Positions 6,925-13,187 of a DNA stretch of 18,750 bases are shown here, one piece after another. The notes beneath the pieces are model-generated. The model had not been told where the DNA came from, did not search any database, and saw nothing but the letters and a program-made list of their open reading frames with translations. A program made the position numbers and the translations under genes. This DNA comes from an uncultured Eubacteriaceae bacterium (GTDB lineage: Bacteria; Bacillota; Clostridia; Lachnospirales; CAG-274), in assembly GCA_947565475.1 (NCBI GenBank), contig CANOGI010000009.1, positions 1 through 18,750 of the forward strand, in the 5' to 3' direction. How positions within the stretch are numbered: position 1 is the stretch's first letter; each line of letters opens with the position of its first letter.

Positions 6925-7226
6925 AAATGTAAAGCCTCCCTATAAATAAAAAAGTTAATTACTAATCTCCGCTGAAGACTACCCGTGCTTTTTTATAAAA
7001 ATACTCTAAATTCACTTAAATTTTGATATAAACACGAATAAAATATTTTTTGTTATTATCTTTATTAGCAAATATCTAAAAGAGATTAGTATAAATAACA
7101 GGAAAATTAAATTTTTAACATACTTTTACAAATCCAATTAAAAATCCTATGTGATACAAAATAAATTTACGAAATAATATTAAAAATTGCTCTGACAAAA
7201 CAAACCGTCAGAAATTAATAAAACTA
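6925..7226 (-). promoter_or_regulatory. Long serC leader with paired segments, possible cis-acting RNA
   Basis: If transcription starts just after the -10 at 7234, the leader is about 300 nt. Two segments can pair perfectly over 10 bp: TACTAATCTC (6960-6969) and GAGATTAGTA (7082-7091). A small hairpin TCTGAC/GTCAGA (7191-7196 and 7207-7212) sits near the predicted RNA start. I see no T-box consensus and no known riboswitch core. It may be simply AT-rich spacer. Confidence 0.35.
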
Positions 7227-7233
7227 TTTTATT

Positions 7234-7263
7234 ATTATAATATAAAATCTTATATTTAGTCAA
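7234..7263 (-). promoter_or_regulatory. Predicted sigma-A promoter of serC-serA
   Basis: Read on the minus strand: -35 TTGACT (7258-7263), 18-bp spacer, -10 TATAAT (7234-7239). This is the best promoter match between serC and the preceding gene. Confidence 0.65.
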
Positions 7264-7367
7264 TACAATATTTAGAAATTGGGGACTTGCTTTTTAACCA
7301 ATTAAATAAATTACCCTTTTTATAAACGTAAACGATTAACTTTCTCACAAGTTCTCATTTCGGCTTT

Positions 7368-7525
7368 TATAGTGAACAAACTTAAAAAGTGCAAATAAAA
7401 TGTTTTTCGCTTCTTGTCAAGACTACTCAAATTTTTGTATAACAAAAATTCTCGTAACCGACGGCAAAAATATTTGCCTCTTGTATTCAAAATCTTCCTC
7501 TGTCGGTTAAATTTTGTTCACTATA
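7368..7525. repeat. Family C element carrying a D insertion (C1), downstream of the PepSY gene
   Basis: The ends TATAGTGAACAAA and TTTGTTCACTATA form a perfect 13-bp inverted repeat. The outer sequence aligns with the short C copy at 2415-2485. About 95 bp of D sequence sits in the right half and is absent from that copy. It begins 4 bp after the PepSY stop codon. Confidence 0.75.
7418..7509. repeat. Family D element, short copy (D1), inside C1
   Basis: It reads CAAGACTACTC, then the hairpin AAATTTTTGTATAACAAAAATT, then TAACCGACGG (from about 7457), TTGTATTC and finally GTCGGTTA (7502-7509). It lacks the inner AAGTACCCCC-type hairpin. Orientation is the same as the other D copies, with the GTCGGTTA end facing the 3-prime end of the upstream minus-strand gene. 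Confidence 0.7.
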
Positions 7526-7528
7526 TGA

Positions 7529-8188
7529 TTAATAATGGTCTATATGGTGCTTTCTTAGCCTATAGCCGTCCTGTACATCTCTCTCAAACTCAATTACCTG
7601 ACCGTTCGGCGAAATTTTATAGTCATACTCATAATCGACTGTATCAAATTCCAAATCGTATACGCCTTCCTTAAACTTTATCTCCGAATACAATACGTCC
7701 TCATATCTTATCCCAGCGTGATTATAAGCTATATCGAATATTTTCTCTTCCTCCGATTTTTTTAATTGAGCCGTTTTATTTTCCGGCAGCTCAGAAATAT
7801 TATTCTCCCCGGAAAAATCCATAGAGTTTTCCTCCGTTAAAGCCTCCCCTATGTCATTTTGTAACGGTGGCTCTGCCGAAGCATTCTCATCGCCGTAAAT
7901 AGTTTTTCCTTCGTTTATGTCTCTTTTATACTCTAAAATATCTCCTGTATAAGAAGATATCTCATACTTATACTTTCCGTCGGGGGCGATAAACTCAATA
8001 TCATATTCATCCCCGTCACGCTCAATTTTTATAAATTTGGCGTCACCCGCTGAAATTCCCGAATGTTCAAGAACAATAGCCTGTGCCCGTTCTGTACCTA
8101 TAACATCTCTGTTTAGCAGAAAAAAAACAGCTATAATCACGGCAACCGCCAATACAGCCAAAACGCCTATAATAATCTTTTTTTTCAT
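7529..8188 (-). CDS. Membrane-anchored protein with two PepSY domains
   Basis: 219 residues from an ATG at 8188 with GGAGG 9 bases upstream. A short basic start (MKKK) and one hydrophobic helix (about residues 5-26) predict an uncleaved anchor or signal; there is no lipobox cysteine. Two PepSY-like units follow, about residues 31-92 (ending YEISSYTGDILEYKRD) and about 148-206 (ending YKISPNGQVIEFERD). They are joined by an acidic, low-complexity linker of about 50 residues. PepSY domains are often linked to inhibition or binding at the cell surface, but no substrate can be named. It is probably a single-gene unit: a C/D repeat follows 4 bp after the stop and F begins 30 bp upstream of the start. 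Confidence 0.8.
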   Translation of the reverse strand: MKKKIIIGVLAVLAVAVIIAVFFLLNRDVIGTERAQAIVLEHSGISAGDAKFIKIERDGDEYDIEFIAPDGKYKYEISSYTGDILEYKRDINEGKTIYGDENASAEPPLQNDIGEALTEENSMDFSGENNISELPENKTAQLKKSEEEKIFDIAYNHAGIRYEDVLYSEIKFKEGVYDLEFDTVDYEYDYKISPNGQVIEFERDVQDGYRLRKHHIDHY

Positions 8189-8218
8189 CTAACCGCCTCC
8201 TTAAAATAATAAAGCTGT

Positions 8219-8445
8219 TATAGGAAACACTGCATAATTCAATAAAATGGGTTTGAGATAATATTTTTCTATTCGAGAAAAAAGCCCGTGTATCATCACT
8301 TTCGCTTTCAGCGAAAGCCGGCTTCGCCGTCCGCATTTGTCTTCGGGGTGAATTCATAGTCGAAGTCTATGTTAAGAGGTTTTGACGATAAAAAGGAAGA
8401 TATAAGCCAAAACCATAAAATACTAACTGTGCGGTGTTTCCTATA
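8219..8445. repeat. Family F inverted-repeat element, single copy
   Basis: 227 bp with ends TATAGGAAACACTGCATA and, reverse complemented, TATAGGAAACACCGCACA (16 of 18 identical), starting and ending with TATA. The interior contains small hairpins such as CTTTCGC..GCGAAAG. No transposase is encoded. It lies 30 bp upstream of the PepSY start, so the promoter of that gene must lie in or beyond F. Read toward the gene, TATAAC at its edge could serve as a -10. Confidence 0.7.
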
Positions 8446-8469
8446 GTCAAATCACTTGTATCGACTATA
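8442..8469. repeat. Family A end remnant (A4)
   Basis: TATAGTCAAATCACTTG followed by GACTATA: the left terminal repeat of family A and the last bases of a right one, with the interior gone. It shares its first TATA with the right end of F. Confidence 0.55.
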
Positions 8470-8482
8470 AAACAGAATATCT

Positions 8483-8530
8483 TTGTATAATAGACCTGTT
8501 CAAAAATTATTGAACAGGTCTATTATACAA
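8483..8530. terminator. Perfect 20-bp hairpin
   Basis: The arm TTGTATAATAGACCTGTTCA (8483-8502) is the exact reverse complement of 8511-8530, with an 8-base AT loop. It could be a terminator for a decayed minus-strand gene just to its right, or a small palindromic element. The T-tract is weak in both directions. Confidence 0.5.
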
Positions 8531-8632
8531 TTTCAAAAAAATTTTTAAATCATCGATGTTTATGCCTATTCACTTTTTCCATAGACATATCGACTTTCAG
8601 CCCACTTAGGCACGTTCTAAAATAAAACCCCT

Positions 8633-8749
8633 CAAGACTACTCGAATTTTTGTATAACAAAAATTCTCGTAACCGACGGCAAAAGTATTCTCCTTTGTAT
8701 TCAAAGTAAGTACCCCCGTTTAATAAGCAAGGTACTTCCTCCGTCAGTA
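8633..8749. repeat. Family D element (D2)
   Basis: It reads CAAGACTACTCGAATTTTTG, a palindromic AATTTTTGTATAACAAAAATT hairpin, CGTAACCGACGG, CTCCTTTGTATTC, the inner hairpin AAGTACC (8708-8714) / GGTACTT (8731-8737) and a diverged end GTCAGTA. It is downstream of the DUF4867 gene with the A3 and E1 elements in between. Orientation matches the other copies. Confidence 0.75.
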
Positions 8750-8771
8750 AAAAAACAGTCCATAGTATATT

Positions 8772-8936
8772 TATAGTCAAACCACTTGAAAAATAAACAA
8801 GTTCGGCGGTTTAAAATCTTTTTTGCCTCGTTAGCGTCAGTCAGCATAGGCTATGGACTATGCTCTACTTCCCCTTCCTCACGAAAATAACTTTAATCTC
8901 GCCTCCTTTTGTTTATTTTCAAGTGGTTTGACTATA
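8772..8936. repeat. Family A palindromic element, full copy (A3)
   Basis: 165 bp. The ends TATAGTCAAACCACTTGA and their exact complement extend to about 28 bp with one extra A on the left. The interior has AACAAGTTCGGCGG near one end and CTCGCCTCCTTTTG near the other. No coding sequence. This is the reference copy for recognising A1, A2, A4 and A5. Confidence 0.85.
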
Positions 8937-8991
8937 ATAACTAAGCTAATTACGCTTATTTACATAAACCTTTTCAAATTTCTGTAATCAA

Positions 8992-9163
8992 TAGACTTCT
9001 TTCGAAACTATAAAATTATGACAATTCAATAAAAAAATATTTTATTTAATGATTTAGCGAAAGGCATTTTGCTTTTTTAAATGCCGAAAGCGTAAAGAAG
9101 CATTAAATTAAATATTTTTTTCAGACGTTACTTCTATAAACGTGAAGTTTCGTAAGAAGTCTA
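8992..9163 (+). repeat. Family E 172-bp palindromic element (E1), downstream of DUF4867
   Basis: The ends TAGACTTCTTTCGAAACT and, reverse complemented, TAGACTTCTTACGAAACT match except one base. The interior contains AAAGGCATTTTGCTTTTTTA and AAATGCCGAAAGC. An almost identical copy of exactly the same length lies inverted at 9878-10049. Confidence 0.88.
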
Positions 9164-9227
9164 ATAATAATTGACAGAAAATTTTTAAATCGTCTTAATA
9201 AGGTTATTGAACATTTTTATTTATTTC

Positions 9228-9854
9228 TTAATCATTTCTAACGTCGATATTATCTCCCATAAGCCCGTTAAAAGCGTCTTTAATGCAAGCGTCTTTATGA
9301 GCTATAAGAAACTTATTTTTAGCGGCAAGAAGTTTTTCCTCTCCTGTGTCAAAAGTTTTATCAAGAGGATAATTGGTGCCCTTTGGCAAAACCACGGCCA
9401 TTTTAAAATAGCCGTCGCCAACAGAACACGGAGCGTAATGCAGCGTAGTGGCGTAAAGCTCGACAGCGGTATCAGCGGGAACTAAAAAAGCCTCTATAAG
9501 AGAAGTATCATAAGTAAAGTTTCCCTCTCCATTCTCTTTCACATCTTGTAAAGAGCCTAAAAGCAATATTGCGTCTTTGGCAGCGATATTAATTTCTGAG
9601 CTTCTGTGATACTCAACAGCGTTAAGGAGATAATTTTTTCCGTTGCAGAATCCTACCTGAACGTCCATCTGACCAAAAAATCTTTCGGCGAACATATCGC
9701 TGAATTTCTCAAGACTCTCTTCCGACGGCTCGTATACAACGTCGTCTGTGGCGGGAAGTTTTTCAAGAGCTGAAACAATCCCGTTTAAGTCATATCCTTT
9801 AATCACTTTTCCGTATTTTAAAAATCTCTCGTCGTTTACGTTCCAAACTTTCAT
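9228..9854 (-). CDS. DUF4867 family protein (cupin-like), flanked by inverted E elements
   Basis: 208 residues from the ATG at 9854 (MKVWNVNDERFLKYGKVIKG), with AAAGGGTGG about 11 bases upstream. A longer frame starting with GTG at 9899 would lie in the E2 repeat, so I reject it. Typical DUF4867 stretches are DVVYEPS, QVGFCNGKNYLLNAVEYHR, SEINIAAKDAILLLGSLQD, VELYATTLHYAPCSVGDGYF and VVLPKGTNYPL. The His/Glu pattern and predicted beta-rich form suggest a cupin-type enzyme, perhaps acting on sugar-derived compounds; no reaction is established from the sequence. The nearest gene upstream on the same strand, argH, ends about 450 bp away. Identical 172-bp elements lie 23 bp before the start and 64 bp after the stop. 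Confidence 0.8.
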   Translation of the reverse strand: MKVWNVNDERFLKYGKVIKGYDLNGIVSALEKLPATDDVVYEPSEESLEKFSDMFAERFFGQMDVQVGFCNGKNYLLNAVEYHRSSEINIAAKDAILLLGSLQDVKENGEGNFTYDTSLIEAFLVPADTAVELYATTLHYAPCSVGDGYFKMAVVLPKGTNYPLDKTFDTGEEKLLAAKNKFLIAHKDACIKDAFNGLMGDNIDVRND

Positions 9855-9877
9855 AAAAAACAAAACCACCCTTTCAT

Positions 9878-10049
9878 TAGACTTCTTTCGAAACTTCACG
9901 TTTATAGAAGTAACATCTGAAAAAAATATTTAATTTAATGCTTCTTTACGCTTTCGGCATTTAAAAAAGCAAAATGCCTTTCGCTAAACCATTAAATAAA
10001 ATATTTTTTTATTGAATAGTCATAATTTTATAGTTTCGAAAGAAGTCTA
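9878..10049 (-). repeat. Family E 172-bp palindromic element (E2), upstream of DUF4867
   Basis: Inverted copy of 8992-9163, with the same length and only a few differences. Its edge lies 23 bp upstream of the DUF4867 start codon, directly before the ribosome site. Both ends are TAGACTTCTTTCGAAACT. No coding sequence. Confidence 0.88.
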
Positions 10050-10116
10050 TTATAGCGTTAAACATCAATTAATTTATAAATACGCCCGAAAAGACATTAT
10101 AATTACCCTCTCGGGG

Positions 10117-10307
10117 CAAGACTACTTGAATTTTTGTATAACAAAAATTCTCGTAACCGACGGCAAAAGTATTCTCCTTTGTATTCAGAGTGAGGCTAAT
10201 CGCAAAACCTCGTTTCGCTTCTCGCCCTTGCAACCTGGCTTGCGCTCCCTCTGAATACAAGAGTAAGTACCCCCGCTTAAAAAACAGGGAACTTTCTTTG
10301 TCGGTTA
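10117..10307. repeat. Family D element, longest copy (D3), downstream of argH
   Basis: It runs from CAAGACTACTTGAATTTTTG through CGTAACCGACGG. A stem GTATTCAGAG (10181-10190) / CTCTGAATAC (10249-10258) holds a 58-base loop. The inner hairpin is AAGTACCC (10265-10272) / GGGAACTT (10287-10294), and the end GTCGGTTA is at 10300-10307. The last three bases are the argH stop codon on the minus strand. Confidence 0.78.
10265..10294. terminator. Hairpin just after argH (inner hairpin of D3)
   Basis: 8-bp arms with one mismatch around an AT-rich loop, 10 bases past the argH stop. Same position relative to the stop and same loop core (CGCTTAAAAA) as the hairpin after serA. Termination is likely but the following T-tract is poor. 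Confidence 0.5.
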
Positions 10308-11681
10308 AAGTCCCGATATAAATTCCTCATTGAAAGCAATCAACTTTTCAATATACCACTTAGATGGTCCTCCGTCAACCTTTCTGGCCTCAACGCACTT
10401 CTCAAGTGAAATAGCGTCAAAAACACTCTCATCAAAAACCTCGCTGAACTTTTTCATCTCCTCAATAGATAAATCCTCCAAAGCCTTTGAGTTTTCAACA
10501 CAATATAAAACCATCCGACCTATAACAGCGTGAGCGTCACGGAAAGGAACTCCTTGTTTAACAAGCCAGTCAGCGGCGTCCGTGGCGTTCATAAAACCAC
10601 CCCTTGCCGCTGTTCTCATATTTTCCTTGTTAATTTTCATAGTCTCAATCATCGCCGTAAACACGGGCATACACATTTTAACCGTGTCCACAGCGTCAAA
10701 AACGCTTTCCTTGTCCTCCTGCATATCTTTGTTATAAGCGAGTGGAAGACCTTTCATAACCGTTAAAAATCCCATAAGGTCGCCGTATACTCGTCCTGTC
10801 TTTCCTCTTATAAGTTCCGCCATATCGGGATTTTTTTTCTGGGGCATAATAGAACTGCCTGTACTATAAGCGTCTGACAGCTCAATAAATTTAAACTGTT
10901 GATTTGACCATAAAATAATTTCCTCGCAGAAACGACTTAAATGCATCATAACCATAGACAAGCAGTATAAAAGCTCGGCACTGAAATCCCTGTCGCTTAC
11001 GCTGTCCATACTGTTTAAAGTAATGCTATCAAAGCCTAAAGACTCGCATACAAGCTCCCTGTTTAAAGGATATGTCGTTGAGGCGAGAGCGCCCGCTCCC
11101 AATGGCATAACGTTTGTTCTTTTATAACAGTCCGACAGCCTGTCATAATCCCTTTTAAACATCTCTGTATAAGCGAGCAGATGATGAGCGAAAGTAACGG
11201 GCTGAGCGTTTTGAAGATGAGTATACCCCGGCATAATGGTATCAATATTCTCTTTAGCCGTATTATTTAAAACGCCTAAAAGTTTTTTAATAATTCCTTT
11301 AATTTCTGTAATCTCTTCTTTTAAATACATACGAAGGTCAAGCGCCACTTGGTCGTTTCTGCTTCTTCCTGTATGAAGACGCTTTCCGACGTCGCCGATT
11401 CTCTCAATAAGTATTGTCTCAATATTCATATGAATATCCTCGGCCTTTTCGTCAAATGTAACATTTCCCTTTGAAATATCGTCAAGAATCTCATTTAATG
11501 TTTTTTTAATAAGCTCAGAATCCTCTTTTGATATAATTCCCTGTTCCCCAAGCATATCAGCGTGAGCGATACTTCCGGCGATGTCCTGTTTATACATTCT
11601 TTTATCAAAAGAAATAGAGGAATGAAAATGGTCGGTAAAACTGTCGGTAGACTTTGTAAATCTTCCGCCCCAAAGTTTCAT
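10305..11681 (-). CDS. argH: Argininosuccinate lyase
   Basis: Last step of arginine synthesis: cleavage of argininosuccinate to arginine and fumarate. 458 residues, normal length. Visible are MKLWGGRFTKSTD at the start, HTGRSRNDQVALDLRMYL, GYTHLQNAQPVTFAHH and the fumarase/lyase signature GSSIMPQKKNPD (275-286). The start ATG overlaps the argG stop by one base (TAATG), so the genes are co-transcribed and probably coupled. The stop TAA lies in the TAACCGAC end of a D element, which seems to close the operon. Confidence 0.97.
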   Translation of the reverse strand: MKLWGGRFTKSTDSFTDHFHSSISFDKRMYKQDIAGSIAHADMLGEQGIISKEDSELIKKTLNEILDDISKGNVTFDEKAEDIHMNIETILIERIGDVGKRLHTGRSRNDQVALDLRMYLKEEITEIKGIIKKLLGVLNNTAKENIDTIMPGYTHLQNAQPVTFAHHLLAYTEMFKRDYDRLSDCYKRTNVMPLGAGALASTTYPLNRELVCESLGFDSITLNSMDSVSDRDFSAELLYCLSMVMMHLSRFCEEIILWSNQQFKFIELSDAYSTGSSIMPQKKNPDMAELIRGKTGRVYGDLMGFLTVMKGLPLAYNKDMQEDKESVFDAVDTVKMCMPVFTAMIETMKINKENMRTAARGGFMNATDAADWLVKQGVPFRDAHAVIGRMVLYCVENSKALEDLSIEEMKKFSEVFDESVFDAISLEKCVEARKVDGGPSKWYIEKLIAFNEEFISGL

Positions 11682-12889
11682 TACTTGTCACCTCTCTGCT
11701 GTTTCATCATAGCTCTGACTTTAAGAGGAAGACCAAAGAGATTAATAAATCCGTCGGCGTCTTTGTGGCTGTAAAGCTCGCCTGTCGTAAAGCTTGCCAG
11801 TTCTGAGCTGTATAAAGAATAGGGAGAGCTTACCCCCGCGGATATAACATTTCCTTTGTATAATTTAAGTTTAACTTTTCCTGTAACAGTTTCCTGAGTT
11901 GAGTCAACGAAAGCCGCCAAAGCCTCTCTTAAAGGAGTAAACCACTCTCCTGAGTAAATAATTTCCGTATATTTGTTTCTGATAACCTCTTTAAAAGAAG
12001 TAGTCTGCTTGTCGAGACAAAGGTATTCAAGATCTCTATGAGCGGCGTATAAAATAGTACCTCCCGGAGTCTCATAAACTCCCCTGCTCTTCATGCCAAC
12101 AACACGGTTCTCAACTAAATCGGCGATACCTATACCATTTTTGCCTCCAAGCTCGTTAAGCTTGTCCATAAGCTCAATAGGAGAAACCTTTTTTCCGTCC
12201 AAAGAAACGGGAACGCCTTTCTCAAACTCAATCTCAATATAAGTAGGTTCGTCCGGAGCCTCCTCAGGGCTTACCCCCAATTTAAGAATGTTTTTAAAAT
12301 CAGGTTCATTTTCCGGCTCCTCAAGGTCGAGTCCCTCGTGGCTTATATGCCATAAGTTTCTGTCTCTGCTGTAGCTTTCCTCTTTTTTCATTGGAACAGG
12401 AAGTCCTCTCTTCTGGAGGAATTCGATTTCCTCATCTCTTGATGAAATATCCCATGTTCTCCATGGAGCGATAATTTTAATCTGAGGAGCGAGGGCTTTT
12501 ATTGTAAGCTCAAAGCGAATCTGGTCGTTGCCCTTTCCCGTACATCCATGGCAAATAGCCTCGGCGCCCTCTTTAAGAGCTATCTCAACAAGTCTTTTAG
12601 CGATAAGAGGTCTGGCGATAGAAGTTCCCAGAAGATATTTATCCTCATAAACAGCGTGCGCTTTAACCATAGGATAAACATATCCCGTGATAAATTCCTC
12701 TCTCACGTCCTCGATATAAATTTTGCTTGCGCCCATTTTAAGGGCTTTTTCTTCCATTCCGTCCGTTTCGTTTCCTTGTCCCACGTCAACGCACACCGCT
12801 ATAATTTCGGCATTGTCATAATTTTCTTTAAGCCAAGGTATAATAACGGAAGTATCCAAACCGCCTGAATAAGCAAGAACAATTTTCAT
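11681..12889 (-). CDS. argG: Argininosuccinate synthase
   Basis: ATP-dependent joining of citrulline and aspartate to argininosuccinate. 402 residues, normal. The PP-loop SGGLDTS (8-14) at the N-terminus, HGCTGKGNDQIRFE and NLWHISHEGLDLE are diagnostic. The ATG at 12889 follows AGGAGG. First gene of the argG-argH operon, divergent from argCJBD; a promoter with an ArgR-like site overlapping its -10 is at 12915-12950. Confidence 0.97.
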   Translation of the reverse strand: MKIVLAYSGGLDTSVIIPWLKENYDNAEIIAVCVDVGQGNETDGMEEKALKMGASKIYIEDVREEFITGYVYPMVKAHAVYEDKYLLGTSIARPLIAKRLVEIALKEGAEAICHGCTGKGNDQIRFELTIKALAPQIKIIAPWRTWDISSRDEEIEFLQKRGLPVPMKKEESYSRDRNLWHISHEGLDLEEPENEPDFKNILKLGVSPEEAPDEPTYIEIEFEKGVPVSLDGKKVSPIELMDKLNELGGKNGIGIADLVENRVVGMKSRGVYETPGGTILYAAHRDLEYLCLDKQTTSFKEVIRNKYTEIIYSGEWFTPLREALAAFVDSTQETVTGKVKLKLYKGNVISAGVSSPYSLYSSELASFTTGELYSHKDADGFINLFGLPLKVRAMMKQQRGDK

Positions 12890-12914
12890 AATAAAATCCT
12901 CCTAAAAATAAAGT

Positions 12915-12950
12915 TGTAATAATTATACACTTTTTAAAAAAAATATTCAA
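12915..12950 (-). promoter_or_regulatory. argGH promoter with overlapping ArgR-like operator
   Basis: Read on the minus strand: -35 TTGAAT (12945-12950), 17-bp spacer, -10 TATAAT (12922-12927). The pseudo-palindrome TGTATAATTATTACA (minus strand, 12915-12929) overlaps the -10. It shares TGTATAATTATTA with the argC promoter and fits the loose TGWAT..ATWCA form of arginine boxes. ArgR as the regulator is inferred. Confidence 0.7.
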
Positions 12951-13006
12951 TATAAAATTTCATTGTCTTTTTTGTTTCATAATTTTTTTTCAAAAGCTTT
13001 AAATTA

Positions 13007-13022
13007 ATGAATATTTATTCAT
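13007..13022. promoter_or_regulatory. Candidate arginine box between argG and argC
   Basis: ATGAATATTTATTCAT is a near-perfect palindrome that fits the Bacillus-type ArgR consensus (TGAATWWWWATTCA). It is set midway between the two divergent promoters. One such site could serve both operons together with the -10-overlapping sites. Confidence 0.7.
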
Positions 13023-13116
13023 TGTATTTGCATATTTTTTTTGAGTTTATTTTTACTAATTTAATTTTTACTAATTTTCAAGTAATATACATCATAAATT
13101 TTATACAAAATTATCC

Positions 13117-13167
13117 TTGCATAAATTAATGTAAAAATGTATAATTATTAACATTATTAATTATACA
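13117..13167 (+). promoter_or_regulatory. argCJBD promoter with overlapping inverted-repeat operator
   Basis: -35 TTGCAT (13117-13122), 17-bp spacer, -10 TATAAT (13140-13145). A perfect 10-bp inverted repeat TGTATAATTA (13138-13147) / TAATTATACA (13158-13167) spans the -10 and the likely RNA start. TGTATAATTATTAACA resembles the argG -10 operator. The -35 region also has a TGCATAA..TTAATGTA pair. Confidence 0.72.
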
Positions 13168-13187
13168 TGAGAAATGAGGAAACAACT

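Noticed and set aside
6925..7226. T-box or known riboswitch before serC
   Set aside because: No T-box GGGTGGNACCGCG-like sequence, and no glycine or other recognised aptamer core was found on the minus strand.
7269..7283. Possible CodY box upstream of the serC promoter
   Set aside because: AATATTTAGAAATTG matches only 11 of 15 consensus positions, which is expected by chance in DNA this AT-rich.
8067..8357. 96-codon open frame on the minus strand over element F and the PepSY start
   Set aside because: It covers a repeat and overlaps the well-supported PepSY gene in another frame; no ribosome site and no recognisable domain.
8550..8780. 76-codon open frame on the minus strand
   Set aside because: Most of it is D and A repeat sequence read through; only the last part could be a gene remnant, and a different frame looks better there.
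8925..8936. Outward TTGACTATA at the ends of family A as a mobile -35 box
   Set aside because: The sequence is there, but at the copies examined (2324, 8936, 18634) I found no good -10 at 16-18 bp spacing outside the element.
9855..9899. N-terminal extension of the DUF4867 gene
   Set aside because: The extra residues are encoded by the E2 element (GTG start within the repeat). The family start MKVWNV with a ribosome site at 9854 is better.
13167..13187. Longer start for argC at 13167
   Set aside because: This ATG overlaps the operator and likely RNA start and has no ribosome site; the ATG at 13188 has one and begins the conserved domain.
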